64,000 nucleotides of DNA from Candidatus Uabimicrobium amorphum (GCF_009002475.1 NZ_AP019860.1:3658001-3722000); one strand, 5' to 3'; positions 1 through 9,966 are shown, numbered from the stretch's first letter. Program-made: numbers and translations. Notes: generated by a model from the sequence alone, not told the origin.

Positions 1-1
1 C

Positions 2-1054
2 GTTTGTATTACTTTTATTTTTTGTACCGCAATGGTATACGCTCAAAATGAAAAACTGTTAAAAATGATGATGCCAAATGAAAACCATGCTAAACTGGGT
101 TCTCTTGTAGGGTTTTGGGATGCTACCTGCTCGGTATACGGTGGTAATGGTAAAGTCGTTTATGAAGAAACTGGATTTTGTGAAAACAAGTGGATGCTAG
201 GAGAACGCTTTGTACTTCTTGAACACATGTTTACCAGTTTTCACACCGCCGCGGTTGTTGGTTATGACAATTTCTTGCAAAGCTACACCGCAGCGCATAT
301 CGACAGCGAATCACCAGGCATACATCACTTTATCGGAGACGTAAGTGAAGAAGGACGTAAAAAAACTTTTGTACTACGCGGTGAAAGTGTTGGATTTGAC
401 GGTGAGCTAGTTTCTACAATCTATGTTATCGAAATTGCAAACCGCAACAATTACAAATTGAAAGTACACTACGAAATAGATGATCAACATCTAAAAGTAA
501 TTGAAATTAATTTTTCGCGTCTCGATGATAGTACGGTTCGCAAAGCACAAAAGCAAATCAACAAATTTGTGGCAAACTCTTTTGCGAGAACAGCCATGGC
601 AAACAGTAAACTACAAGCTTTAAATCCTTTAGTTGGCGAGTGGAAAATTGAATCCCTTATTTTTGACAACGCCGGCAATGTACTCCGTGTCGACCAAGGG
701 CAAAGTCATAATCGTTGGATTATGATGCGTAAGTTTGTCATGATGGTGTCCGTTATGGGGGGATACGCTAGCGTTTCGATCGTCGGTTTTGACAAAACCA
801 AAAAAGCCTATGTTGCGGCACACGCCGACAATGTAGGAACATCCATTTATCACTGCGAAGGTGGTAAAAAAGGTAAAGAATTAAAAATGTTTGGTACCGC
901 CATGGACTACGCGACCGGAGAAAAAACCGAGTTGACACAAACCATCACATTCCAAAATATCAATGCCTATGAATGTGAAATGTATCGTGAGCGCGACAAA
1001 GTAGGATTGGGTGTGAGTACCACACAACTCAAAGCCGAAAGATTGAAAAAATAG
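2..1054 (+). CDS. Secreted DUF1579-family protein, 5' end cut by window edge
   Basis: Two tandem copies of a DUF1579-like beta-rich domain are visible. Each begins with a segment like LGSLVGFWDATCSVY or LNPLVGEWKIESLIF, followed by a ...W(M/I)(L/M)...(R/K)FV... strand and a V.GYD or V.GFD strand; the second copy starts near base 615. An ATG lies at 32, but the frame is open to the window edge and reads VCITFIFCTAMVYAQ just before NEK. That is the hydrophobic core and A-x-A/Q cleavage region of a signal peptide, so the real start lies upstream of base 1 and the protein is probably periplasmic. The function of DUF1579 proteins is not established. No partner gene is adjacent; the next 700 bases are repeat DNA. 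Confidence 0.75.
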   Translation, partial: VCITFIFCTAMVYAQNEKLLKMMMPNENHAKLGSLVGFWDATCSVYGGNGKVVYEETGFCENKWMLGERFVLLEHMFTSFHTAAVVGYDNFLQSYTAAHIDSESPGIHHFIGDVSEEGRKKTFVLRGESVGFDGELVSTIYVIEIANRNNYKLKVHYEIDDQHLKVIEINFSRLDDSTVRKAQKQINKFVANSFARTAMANSKLQALNPLVGEWKIESLIFDNAGNVLRVDQGQSHNRWIMMRKFVMMVSVMGGYASVSIVGFDKTKKAYVAAHADNVGTSIYHCEGGKKGKELKMFGTAMDYATGEKTELTQTITFQNINAYECEMYRERDKVGLGVSTTQLKAERLKK

Positions 1055-1077
1055 GCAAAAGTTCAACGCCTCGAAGT

Positions 1078-1770
1078 TCTCTAAAATTAGATAGCTCAAT
1101 TAGGGTGTCATCCCTAACTTGATTAGGGATCCAGCCAATAACAAATCAACTTTGAATCATGGATTCCTGCTTTCGCAGGAATGACACCTCGCTTATGATT
1201 TCTCTAAAATTAGATAGCTCAATTAGGGTGTCATCCCTAACTTGATTAGGGATCCAGCCAATAACAAATCAACTTTGAATTATGGATTCCTGCTTTCGCA
1301 GGAATGACACCTCGCTTATGATTTCTCTAAAATTAGATAGCTCAATTAGGGTGTCATCCCTAACTTGATTAGGGATCCAGCCAATAACAAATCAACTTTG
1401 AATCATGGATTCCTGCTTTCTCAGGAATGACACCTCGCTTATGATTTCTCTAAAATTAGATAGCTCAATTAGGGTGTCATCCCTAACTTGATTAGGGATC
1501 CAGCCAATAACAAATCAACTTTGAATCATGGATTCCTGCTTTCGCAGGAATGACACCTCGCTTATGATTTCTCTAAAATTAGATAGCTCAATTAGGGTGT
1601 CATCCCTAACTTGATTAGGGATCCAGCCAATAACAAATCAACTTTGAATCATGGATTCCTGCTTTCGCAGGAATGACACCTCGCTTATGATTTCTCTAAA
1701 ATTAGATAGCTCAATTAGGGTGTCATCCCTAACTTGATTAGGGATCCAGCCAATAACAAATCAACTTTGA
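1078..1770. repeat. Tandem array of a 123-bp unit containing an 85-bp inverted-repeat, double-hairpin element
   Basis: The same unit starts at 1078, 1201, 1324, 1447, 1570 and 1693, an exact 123-bp period. That gives five full copies and a sixth cut at about 1770. Copies differ by very few bases, for example ctttctcagg instead of ctttcgcagg in the third copy and gaattatgg in the second. Within each unit an 85-bp core (1104-1188 in copy 1) is bounded by near-perfect inverted ends, GGTGTCATCCCT and AGGAATGACACC. It contains two hairpins, one with stem TCCCTAA/TTAGGGA and one with stem ATTCCTGC/GCAGGAAT. The architecture is that of a REP/MITE-type non-autonomous element. No open frame spans the array, and nothing else is seen between the flanking genes. 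Confidence 0.9.
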
Positions 1771-1807
1771 CTTGCGAAAGCAAAAATCACAGCGGAGAAT
1801 AGTCCCA

Positions 1808-3307
1808 TTATCTGCGTAAGATAAGCTCTTTTCTCTCCACACTTCTGTTTTGCAACACTTTGTGAAATAGATAATCTTCGCCGATAATCAGCCCTGCCGT
1901 GGCAAAAGCATTCACCACCACTCCACAAATTCCCGGCATGTTAATAGATTGCCCAGAAAAAAATAGATTTTTGACACGGCTGCGTTGTGGTGGACGATGA
2001 ATTGTTTGCTGTGAAATGTCGTGTGAAATACCAAACGCACTGCCATTTACACTCCCGGTATAGTACTCGTTGGTAAGAGGTGAAGAGGTATATATATCTT
2101 GTATTTTTTCTTGTAAATCGGGAATATATTGTTGTAAGTCTTCAATGATATAATCGGCATACTTTTGCTTTAGGTCTTTGTACTCTTGTGGACGCTTGCC
2201 AAATTTCGTTCCCTTGAACTTCATAAATTCTTGTGAATCGACAAAGGTGCATACATTGAGGCGCGCACGATATGGAATCTCTGGCTGGATTTGTTCGTTG
2301 AGTAAGCTCGGAGAATTGATATAAATCCCGCTATATGGGCGGTTAGGAGTTACATAAATATAGTTTAGTGGTGCAATATTTAGTTCTTCTTTTAAAATAA
2401 TATTGACCCCAAAACTACCACGCGAATCTTTCATTTCCAGGATATTATTTTTGAAAAGAGGACGCAAGGCGCTATCATCGAGCATAGGCATGATCAACTT
2501 AGGATGTATAGTAGAGATGACAAAATCCGTATCTATTTCTTTGTCATTTGTAATCACGCGGTAAACGCGCTTTTTGTTGCACAATAATTTCTCAACCTTT
2601 GTCGAAAAATAAATATCGACATCTAGTTCCTGCAATTTCTCCATTAGCGGTGTGATAAGACCATCTCCCCCATCGTACAACCATATCGGATGGTCAAAAA
2701 TAGAATCGAGGCAAATAGCATATGCCACAATGGGGATTTCTTGTGGATTTAATGCTATGTTGTAAGAAAAGGCTCCAAGAATCTCTTTTAGCCATGCCGA
2801 CTGAAAATTTTTATCCATCCACTGTGACAGGCTATAGTTAGGAAGTTGCTGAAAACGTTCATAAGTTTTATTGATATCTAAATCGTACCAACGAAATGAA
2901 CTGGTAATGGATTTTATGAGATCAAAAAATTGATGTAGTGCTTGCTCATCTTCGGGAAAGGTGTGGCATAATTTCTCGTAAAACAATTGTAGTTTCGAGG
3001 GAACAACAAACTTTTGCTGAGACGTAGCGATTTCAAAAAACGCTTCATCATCATAATAATGAATTTTGAGTTGTGAAAAAATGCCCAAGTATTCTAAAAA
3101 CTGCCGCATGGGTTTGTAAGGAGCTGTGCTTCCTACATAGTGAAAACCGGTGTCAAAGCGATATTTCTTTCGCGAGAAGGTTTGAATATATCCACCGGGG
3201 ATTCTTTGCTTTTCAACAATACAGACCTTTGCTCCTTCAAGAGCATAAACGCACGCTTGCGTAAGACCACACAAACCGGCGCCAACAATTACATAGTCAT
3301 ATTTCAC
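1808..3307 (-). CDS. FAD-dependent phytoene desaturase/carotenoid isomerase-like oxidoreductase
   Basis: The 499-residue protein opens with a Rossmann dinucleotide-binding motif (VIVGAGLCGL, about residues 6-15), followed by VEKQRIPGGYIQTF, the second FAD-contact region typical of the CrtI/CrtISO/retinol-saturase group. The C-terminus has the family's closing FAD motif (NLFFSGQSINMPGICGV). These enzymes desaturate, saturate or isomerise conjugated lipid chains; the exact substrate cannot be read. It is the last gene of a minus-strand operon with radical SAM, acyl carrier protein and ketosynthase-like genes, and its start directly abuts the stop of the ketosynthase homologue (3308). The context favours a modified fatty acid or polyene substrate rather than a classical carotenoid, since no phytoene synthase is present. 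Confidence 0.8.
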   Translation of the reverse strand: MKYDYVIVGAGLCGLTQACVYALEGAKVCIVEKQRIPGGYIQTFSRKKYRFDTGFHYVGSTAPYKPMRQFLEYLGIFSQLKIHYYDDEAFFEIATSQQKFVVPSKLQLFYEKLCHTFPEDEQALHQFFDLIKSITSSFRWYDLDINKTYERFQQLPNYSLSQWMDKNFQSAWLKEILGAFSYNIALNPQEIPIVAYAICLDSIFDHPIWLYDGGDGLITPLMEKLQELDVDIYFSTKVEKLLCNKKRVYRVITNDKEIDTDFVISTIHPKLIMPMLDDSALRPLFKNNILEMKDSRGSFGVNIILKEELNIAPLNYIYVTPNRPYSGIYINSPSLLNEQIQPEIPYRARLNVCTFVDSQEFMKFKGTKFGKRPQEYKDLKQKYADYIIEDLQQYIPDLQEKIQDIYTSSPLTNEYYTGSVNGSAFGISHDISQQTIHRPPQRSRVKNLFFSGQSINMPGICGVVVNAFATAGLIIGEDYLFHKVLQNRSVERKELILRR

Positions 3308-4498
3308 TTAATATTCCCTTATGATAATGCAAGCATTCGTTCCTCCCAAACCAAAGGTATTGGAAAGAACAGTTCGCGGCTTGCGTTGTAAAGTTTCCGT
3401 CACAATGTTAATATGTGGAATATCATTGTTTTGTTGAAAATTTAGCGATGGTGCAATAAAGCCATCGCGCATCATTAAAAGAGAATATAAAACTTCCGAA
3501 GCACCTGACATCCATAATTCATGTCCAGTGATGGATTTAGTAGAAGATACAAAAGTTTGCGGACCAAACACGTTATAAATCGCTTGGGCCTCTAGATTGT
3601 CCGCGGCAATACCGCTAGCATTGGCGTTAATATAATCGATATCATTAGGATCTATTTTGGCATTGTGCAACGCTTTGCGCATACAGCGTTCATATTGCGC
3701 AACGCTTTTGTCTCCCGAGTTGAAGCCGTAGCCAATAACCTCGCCATAGATTTTATGCCCCAGACGCTGCGCACGTTCTAGGTTTTCCATGACAAGTAGG
3801 GCACCTCCCCCTCCAGGAACTGTACCAATACGCTCGCCATCAAATGGTCGACACGCTGTTTTAGGCTCTAAACTTTGCGCAAAAATACCCAACGCGTCAA
3901 AACTCGCCATGGCAATCCAGTGTAGTTCCTGAAAACCACCGGTGATAATCGCCTGTTGTTTACCGCTTTTAACGAGATTGAAAGCATATCCCAGAGCGTG
4001 CGCTCCCGAAGCATCGTTAGCACTTGCGGTAATATTGATACCTTGGGCACCGATAAGAGGTCCTAAATTCATCGAACAGCAAGAGTTCATTACTTTAATC
4101 ACCATTGTCGAACCGAGAAAATGCGTCTCTTTGTATTTTTGCAGTGTCGCCACTAAATCTTCTAACGGCTGCGCAGAGCTATCATTTCCCAAGATAATCC
4201 CTACATCTGGTCCAGTAAATTGTTGGGGGTCCAGATTATTTTCGTCCACCGTTTTTAGCCAACATAGGGCCGTGTATATCGCGGATTCCGACAAAAAGCG
4301 TTTTTTTCGTCGTTCTATTTTATATTTGTTTTGCGGCGGGATCATGGCTTGGAGAAGACTTTGAAAGCCAAATTGTTTGTTGTCTTCTTGAAGTTGTATA
4401 TTGCTTTGTCCTTGCGCCAAAGCGCTGCTAACTTCATCAAGAGAGTGCCCAAGACTACTCGTTATTCCCAATCCGGTTATGACAACGCGATTATCCAT
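3308..4498 (-). CDS. Beta-ketoacyl-ACP synthase homologue lacking the catalytic Cys
   Basis: A 396-residue thiolase-fold protein of FabF/KAS II length. It starts VVITGLGITSSLG and ends with the family's FGLGGTNA glycine motif. The nucleophile motif, normally TACASGAHA, reads SANDASGAHA, so Asp162 stands where the catalytic Cys should be. The first catalytic His region, normally NAHGTST, reads NANASGI, with Asn293 at the His position. The second His (TGHE, His326) and the Lys of SSTKSITGH are kept. Loss of the Cys rules out ordinary condensation. Chain-length factors of type II polyketide synthases also lack this Cys (they have Gln), so a non-catalytic partner or a decarboxylase are options. 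The ATG overlaps the ACP stop by 8 bases and has a GAAGGA ribosome site inside the ACP gene. Confidence 0.85.
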   Translation of the reverse strand: MDNRVVITGLGITSSLGHSLDEVSSALAQGQSNIQLQEDNKQFGFQSLLQAMIPPQNKYKIERRKKRFLSESAIYTALCWLKTVDENNLDPQQFTGPDVGIILGNDSSAQPLEDLVATLQKYKETHFLGSTMVIKVMNSCCSMNLGPLIGAQGINITASANDASGAHALGYAFNLVKSGKQQAIITGGFQELHWIAMASFDALGIFAQSLEPKTACRPFDGERIGTVPGGGGALLVMENLERAQRLGHKIYGEVIGYGFNSGDKSVAQYERCMRKALHNAKIDPNDIDYINANASGIAADNLEAQAIYNVFGPQTFVSSTKSITGHELWMSGASEVLYSLLMMRDGFIAPSLNFQQNNDIPHINIVTETLQRKPRTVLSNTFGLGGTNACIIIREY

Positions 4499-4751
4499 TC
4501 TTTCCTTCTGCTATAATAAAATCGGCAAGAGTTTGCACAGAAAAAAGTGCTTGTTTCGCTTTTTTTTCATCATCAAATTTGACACCGTACTTCTTCTCTA
4601 AGGGAACGACAATCTCTAGTGCATCAATCGAGTCAAGTCCCAATCCTTCGACAAATAACGGCATATCATCTTCTATTTCTTCCACGGTAACATCGTCAAG
4701 ATTTGTGGCGGTTATGATGAGTTCTTTAAGTTCTTGTTTTAAATTTTCCAT
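4491..4751 (-). CDS. Acyl carrier protein
   Basis: An 86-residue acidic helical protein with the phosphopantetheine motif GLDSIDALE; Ser41 is the expected attachment site. Spacing and length match stand-alone ACPs of fatty acid or type II polyketide systems. It lies between a radical SAM gene upstream (stop at 4786) and the ketosynthase homologue, whose start overlaps its last codons, so the two are probably translated together. I take it as the dedicated carrier for this operon rather than the housekeeping AcpP, because no fabD, fabG or fabF set is present. That choice is inference. Confidence 0.9.
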   Translation of the reverse strand: MENLKQELKELIITATNLDDVTVEEIEDDMPLFVEGLGLDSIDALEIVVPLEKKYGVKFDDEKKAKQALFSVQTLADFIIAEGKNG

Positions 4752-4785
4752 ATTATTCCCAAGTTACAATAGTACCTATGTAGTA

Positions 4786-6156
4786 TTACTGTGAAAAAGC
4801 TTCCCACAACGGGCCTTTTACACCGCGTGAACGAACTCTCTTGAAAAAGCGCACGTTCATTTTCTTCTTCAAACCTGGCACAATCCAGTTGGGATACTGG
4901 TCTGCTAAGTCACTAATACGCTCCACTAGGTATTCACGAACGTCTTCTTCAACGTAAAAAACCGGTTCGATATTTATCTTTTCTTCCGTGATCCATCCCT
5001 CTTCGATTAATCTTCTTGCAAGAGGTGTACCACGATATAAACGTACACCTATTAATAAAATAACGGCTGTTGGCTTGCATTCTATTATATTAGAAATGGT
5101 TTGTTCAATGCTTTCTACAGTTTCTCCAGGAACACCAAGTATGAGAGAGTGACTAAATTTTATTCCGTATTTATGACACCAACGCGCACTATCCTTGATA
5201 TCGGTAATCGAAAACAGTTTGTCCATGGCATAAAGACCTATTTCACTTGCAGCATCTATTCCAAAGTCTAGCGAACTACAACCTGCTTCGCTAAATTTAG
5301 CAAACAATTCCTCGCTCACCTTTAACGGAGAAACATAGGCAGTCCACTTTATTTGCAGTTTGCGTTTTATAATTTCGTCACATATAGCGATGGCATGGTG
5401 ATTTGGTAGGTTAAAAACATTGTCAACAAAGAAAAAGTAATCGACCCCATATTTGTTCAGGCAGTCTTCGATTTCATCCACTACTTTTATGGGATCGCGT
5501 TGCCGCACTTTGATTCCTTCAAGAAGAGGATATGTACAGTACGTACAACGCAAAGAACAACCACGCTTTGTCTGTATGTTAATACTACCCCCTTCGCGAA
5601 AATACGTATCTACATCGAATATTTCCCTAGCAGGGACCAGTTCATCAAAGGAAAGTGATAAGCCTACTGGGTAGTAAATACGCGAATCTCCACTTGGTCC
5701 TGGATTTAAATTCTCGCTTGGTTTGTTATGCTTCTCTAGGGAGTTAATAAGATCACAAAATAATTGTTCTCCCTCACCAACAACACCATAGTCTGCTTGT
5801 AGAGCCTCCAAAAATTCTTTTGGGAAAAGAGAAAAAGCGGACCCTCCAACAACTACAGGAGTTTGGGGAGATGCGTTGCGACACACCTCCATGATTTTTT
5901 TGTAGTGGTCGAGATAAGTAACAACCTTGGGGTAGGCAACGTTGTCGACGTTGCGAATGGACAGCCCAATACACTGCGGCTTGTATTCCTTAATTTTTGC
6001 GGCAAGTGAATCGCAAAAATCATTATAAAAATTCAAATCAAACAACGAACATTCGTGTCCATCGCGATGTACAGCGGCAGCAATGTAAGCAACCCCAATA
6101 GGAGGCACAGGATCGGGTAAACGTTCTTGATTGGCATTAATAAATAGTATTTTCAT
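4786..6156 (-). CDS. Cobalamin-binding-type radical SAM protein
   Basis: A 456-residue protein with two parts. The N-terminal Rossmann-like half (MKILFINANQ..., PPIGVAYIAAAV, IGLSIRN, VVVGGSAFSLFP, VVGEGE) is typical of B12-binding domains of this family. The radical SAM half carries the 4Fe-4S cysteines Cys200, Cys204 and Cys207 in KRGCSLRCTYCTYP. Such enzymes make radical C-methylations, rearrangements or cyclisations; the substrate is not readable. It is the first gene of a minus-strand operon with ACP, a Cys-less ketosynthase and a CrtI-like oxidoreductase, suggesting it acts on an acyl chain. The base-off B12 His motif is not clear, as is common in this class. Confidence 0.85.
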   Translation of the reverse strand: MKILFINANQERLPDPVPPIGVAYIAAAVHRDGHECSLFDLNFYNDFCDSLAAKIKEYKPQCIGLSIRNVDNVAYPKVVTYLDHYKKIMEVCRNASPQTPVVVGGSAFSLFPKEFLEALQADYGVVGEGEQLFCDLINSLEKHNKPSENLNPGPSGDSRIYYPVGLSLSFDELVPAREIFDVDTYFREGGSINIQTKRGCSLRCTYCTYPLLEGIKVRQRDPIKVVDEIEDCLNKYGVDYFFFVDNVFNLPNHHAIAICDEIIKRKLQIKWTAYVSPLKVSEELFAKFSEAGCSSLDFGIDAASEIGLYAMDKLFSITDIKDSARWCHKYGIKFSHSLILGVPGETVESIEQTISNIIECKPTAVILLIGVRLYRGTPLARRLIEEGWITEEKINIEPVFYVEEDVREYLVERISDLADQYPNWIVPGLKKKMNVRFFKRVRSRGVKGPLWEAFSQ

Positions 6157-6300
6157 CCCTGAATGTACCTACAAAGAAAATTTTCTTTAATTGATGATAG
6201 TCCCTAGTTACTATATAATTTTGAGATATTTTTTTGGTCATATTAGATATTTTTTTTTTATTGTTGTCAATAAACTTTCGAAATAGTCGTAGGAGGCATT

Positions 6301-9300
6301 ATGCTCAATACATGGAAGATGCTCAAAGTTTTCGTTTCTTCAACTTTTCTAGATTTAGAACTTGAACGCGATCGCCTGCATCAAATTTTTGAGAAAATCG
6401 AGCAAAAAATTTTACACAAACGACTGACTATCTGCTCATATGATTTAAGGTGGCGCGACAGATCTTCAACAGAGCACGTTGTGGATTGGTGTATTCGCAT
6501 GGTAGAACAATGCGACTATTTTATCGCTATTTTGGGGAACCGCTACGGTTGGATACCCGAAAAAGGTGTCGATGGTAAGCAAAATAAAGAAGGTTACTCT
6601 GTCACGGAAATGGAAATTCGCAAAGCTTTGGAGATTATTCCCAAAGAAAGACGCTTTTTCTGTTTTACCCAGGGAGAAGAAAAAAGCGGTGACAATGTTG
6701 CTGCAACAACAAAATTAAAACAATTTATTCAAAACGAAGGTGAAACGGTATTTCATTGCGACAATGTCGCAGAGCTTCTCGACAATGTGACATCTCATTT
6801 CCAAAAAGTGGTGAACAGCGAATACCCGAATGCGCCGCAGAGTGAGGAGCAACAATCTTACCGTGACATCCTACGCAATTTTTTGGCCGAAAAAGTACAT
6901 CGTTTTTGTGGACGCAAAGAATACCTGCGCAGTCTCCATGAGTTTGTCGACGCCAATGATCGTCAAAACTACTTATGTATTGAGGCCGTAGCTGGTACGG
7001 GAAAATCGGCATTGCTGGCCAAATTTATCTGCGAAAGAGGTGGGACGAAAATTCCCATTGTCGCGCACTTCATGGGTATGGGACGTGACTCGCGTCAAAT
7101 TAGCGGAATTGTACACAATATTGCCGAACAACTCAAGGTATGGAATATTTTAAAAGAGGTACCATCTGATTTAGAGTCCTTACAATTGGCTGTCAAAAAG
7201 AGCCTCGAAGCCTACACTCAGCCACTCATTCTCATCGTTGATGGATTAGACGAAGTGGCAGACAATGGCCGTGATCTATTGTGGTTACCACGATCATTGC
7301 CGCAAAACATACGAATTATTCTCTCGTCGCGCCCCGCAGATACACTGGACCGCGTACAGGATTTTCCTTTTGTAACGACCAAACAACTCATGCCGCTTTC
7401 CATGAATGAGACAAATGAGATTATTGAAATTTTTTCCCAAAAACACCGTCTTAATTTCTCTACCGACGACAAAGAACTTTTGCGCAAACGCGCATCGGGT
7501 AACCCGCTGTATTTGAAAGTGGCACTAGAGGAAGTGGCGACTTCGGGAATTGCAGTTGGACAACTGGCGGTGAGTATTGAGGCCTTATTCGAACAAGTTC
7601 TCGAACGCCTAGAGAAGGATTTTTCTACAAAATTTCCCTCACTACAGTCACCCGCTGCCGCAATGATACAAACCTATCTCGGCTTAATTGCCGCAGGAGA
7701 AAATGGGGTGCTAGAAAAAGAAGTAAAAGATATTCTTTCTGTAGGAGACGATTTTGTCATGTTGGCGAGAAAGTCTCTACGCACATTTGTCGTACAACGA
7801 CAGAATTTCCTCAACTTTTTTCACCCACAATTCGAATTGGCGATAAAAATGCGTCTTGGTAAATCCGGTATGCGCAATTGCCATAAGAAAATGGCGGCAT
7901 ACCTACATAAAAAAGGCCATGAATACTATCGTACATTGGAAGAACTACCATTTCAATTGCAGTGGGCAGAAGAATACGAACAACTACTCGAAGTTTTGAC
8001 ACAATTTGATTTTTTACAAGCCAAATGCAACGCACACATGGTGGCAGAATTAAAAAATGATTTGGACTTTGCCTTAAATGGGCAAGTTGTGAAACTACGC
8101 CAAAGTAGTGAATTCGAAATGGCACCACAGGTGAGGGTGAATCGTGAAATTATTTCTCTTATGAACCGTGCAATAGGTATTGACGGACAGTTTTTACAAG
8201 ACCACCCCCAATGTCTACTACAAACATTATGGAACTATGGATATTGGCATGACCACCACGATGCACAACAACACTTTACCAAAGATGACCCCACCTACGC
8301 GTGGAACCAAGACAAACCCAAATTCCATCTCGTTGTAGAACATTGGCGTCAAAATGCATCCTCGTCTTCCCCATGGTTACGTGCCATTCGTCCTTTACCA
8401 ACGCGTTTGGATTCCCCGGTATTAAACATATTCCAGCACGAACAACCTGTGACGGGTATTGACATCAGCAGTGACGGAACGAAGGCCGCTTCCGGGTCGT
8501 ACGACTGTACTTTACGTGTGTGGGATATACATACCAACAAAATTTTGCTAGAGCATACCTACGAAGCGCCTGTAAACGATGTACGTTTTTCTCCCGATGG
8601 TAGCATGGTGTATTCTGCGGGACTACAAATAGATGTGTGGGATGTATCACAAGGCGAAAAAATAAAAAGCCTCGGCGAAGAGAATGTACTCATTACCAAA
8701 ATGACTCTCAGTGCCAATGGGGAGCTCCTTGCCGTGGCTACCGCAGACAACCGCGTCGTCGTCTACAATACAATTTCGAAACAGCAAGTTGCGTGTTTTG
8801 CTGATTATAGCCACGCGATAAGTAATCTAAGCATTAGCTCCGACCTAAAGTTTTTGGCATCGGGGGATTATGGCAACAGTATGAAGATTTGGGACTTACA
8901 AAGTCGCGAACTCGTCACAAGTTACGAAAGCGAAGGCATTATAAGCGATGTCGATTTTCATCCAGGAAACAAAAAAATTGCAATATCCACACATATTTAT
9001 TTCCAAATATGGGATATGGAGGCGCAAAAAATAGTACATTCGCACAACTTAGGGGCCGCTCCCATGAGCATTACCTACAGCTCAGATGGAGAAACTCTTG
9101 CCATAGGTGCGCAACAAATATTCTTGTTTGACACAAAAGAATACAAACAGCAAGCGGTACTCGAAGGCCACGACAGTATTGTCGGAAGTGTTCATTTCAC
9201 ACCCGATGGCAAAAAATTAATCTCTGGTTCGATGGACAAAACAGTGCGTTTGTGGAGTACAAAAGTACAGGGAACAAGCCTACAGGCACACGAACACAAA

Positions 9301-9966
9301 TTTTTAATTAGCGACATGGCAATATCGGAAGATGCGCATTTTGTGGCATCAGGTTCATACGATCAATTTGTGATGCTTTGGGATGGAATCACCGGAAAAC
9401 GCATCACACAATTTAGCACCGGAGTTGTTTCTTGTTTACTGTTTTCCCCGTGCAATACACTGCTCATTATCGGGACACACGACAATAAGATACATCTATG
9501 GAATCTGGAATCGCAAACATTAACATGCACACTTTCAGGACACAGTCAATCCATTTCCTCCTTGGCGATGAGTGGTAACACTATCCTTAGTGGAAGTGAA
9601 GACGGTTCTATATTTGTGTGGAGTGCCAAAGAGCAACAATGCATTCATCAACTTGACGCACACGACATACGTGTTGTCAGTCTTGAATTCACCGATGACA
9701 ACACCGTGGTATCTCATTCGTACATAGAAAAAAAAGTATGGTCCGCGGATAACTACGAGTGCTTAGAAAAAGAACAATTGACCGCCGCGGTAACCGCAAA
9801 TACCGGAACATACGATGTGGAGATAGATGAGGGCGTTATGAAAATCACTATCAATGGGCAACCATTATTCTTCCCTTATCTAGAAAATGTTTTTTGTCGT
9901 GAAAATCGCATTATTGGTAACTCGGGGAACTATCCTTTAATTTTTGAACCCGAAAGGATTTCGTAA
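6301..9966 (+). CDS. STAND NTPase: DUF4062 - NACHT/AAA - WD40 repeats
   Basis: A 1221-residue protein. Residues about 7-110 form a DUF4062 domain (KVFVSSTFLDLELERDRL, IAILGNRYGW). The NTPase follows, with Walker A VAGTGKS at about 230-236 and Walker B ILIVDGLDE near 310. A helical region comes next, then a C-terminal WD40 propeller array from about 715 to 1200 with repeated (I/V)W(D/S) ends. STAND proteins are ligand-triggered oligomeric switches; the WD40 part is the likely sensor and DUF4062 the effector or adaptor. An AGGAGG site lies 4 bases before the ATG, supporting this start over the internal Met at residue 7. The stop overlaps the start of an ABC ATPase gene by one base (TAATG), indicating translational coupling. 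A role in defence or in transporter control is possible but not shown. Confidence 0.9.
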   Translation: MLNTWKMLKVFVSSTFLDLELERDRLHQIFEKIEQKILHKRLTICSYDLRWRDRSSTEHVVDWCIRMVEQCDYFIAILGNRYGWIPEKGVDGKQNKEGYSVTEMEIRKALEIIPKERRFFCFTQGEEKSGDNVAATTKLKQFIQNEGETVFHCDNVAELLDNVTSHFQKVVNSEYPNAPQSEEQQSYRDILRNFLAEKVHRFCGRKEYLRSLHEFVDANDRQNYLCIEAVAGTGKSALLAKFICERGGTKIPIVAHFMGMGRDSRQISGIVHNIAEQLKVWNILKEVPSDLESLQLAVKKSLEAYTQPLILIVDGLDEVADNGRDLLWLPRSLPQNIRIILSSRPADTLDRVQDFPFVTTKQLMPLSMNETNEIIEIFSQKHRLNFSTDDKELLRKRASGNPLYLKVALEEVATSGIAVGQLAVSIEALFEQVLERLEKDFSTKFPSLQSPAAAMIQTYLGLIAAGENGVLEKEVKDILSVGDDFVMLARKSLRTFVVQRQNFLNFFHPQFELAIKMRLGKSGMRNCHKKMAAYLHKKGHEYYRTLEELPFQLQWAEEYEQLLEVLTQFDFLQAKCNAHMVAELKNDLDFALNGQVVKLRQSSEFEMAPQVRVNREIISLMNRAIGIDGQFLQDHPQCLLQTLWNYGYWHDHHDAQQHFTKDDPTYAWNQDKPKFHLVVEHWRQNASSSSPWLRAIRPLPTRLDSPVLNIFQHEQPVTGIDISSDGTKAASGSYDCTLRVWDIHTNKILLEHTYEAPVNDVRFSPDGSMVYSAGLQIDVWDVSQGEKIKSLGEENVLITKMTLSANGELLAVATADNRVVVYNTISKQQVACFADYSHAISNLSISSDLKFLASGDYGNSMKIWDLQSRELVTSYESEGIISDVDFHPGNKKIAISTHIYFQIWDMEAQKIVHSHNLGAAPMSITYSSDGETLAIGAQQIFLFDTKEYKQQAVLEGHDSIVGSVHFTPDGKKLISGSMDKTVRLWSTKVQGTSLQAHEHKFLISDMAISEDAHFVASGSYDQFVMLWDGITGKRITQFSTGVVSCLLFSPCNTLLIIGTHDNKIHLWNLESQTLTCTLSGHSQSISSLAMSGNTILSGSEDGSIFVWSAKEQQCIHQLDAHDIRVVSLEFTDDNTVVSHSYIEKKVWSADNYECLEKEQLTAAVTANTGTYDVEIDEGVMKITINGQPLFFPYLENVFCRENRIIGNSGNYPLIFEPERIS

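Noticed and set aside
1078..1770. CRISPR array
   Set aside because: The period is 123 bp and whole units, including the putative spacers, are identical. There are no short repeats with unique spacers and no cas genes.
6157..6300. Clear promoters between the radical SAM and STAND genes
   Set aside because: The region is very AT-rich and gives several weak -10 matches on both strands but no pair with proper spacing that stands out.
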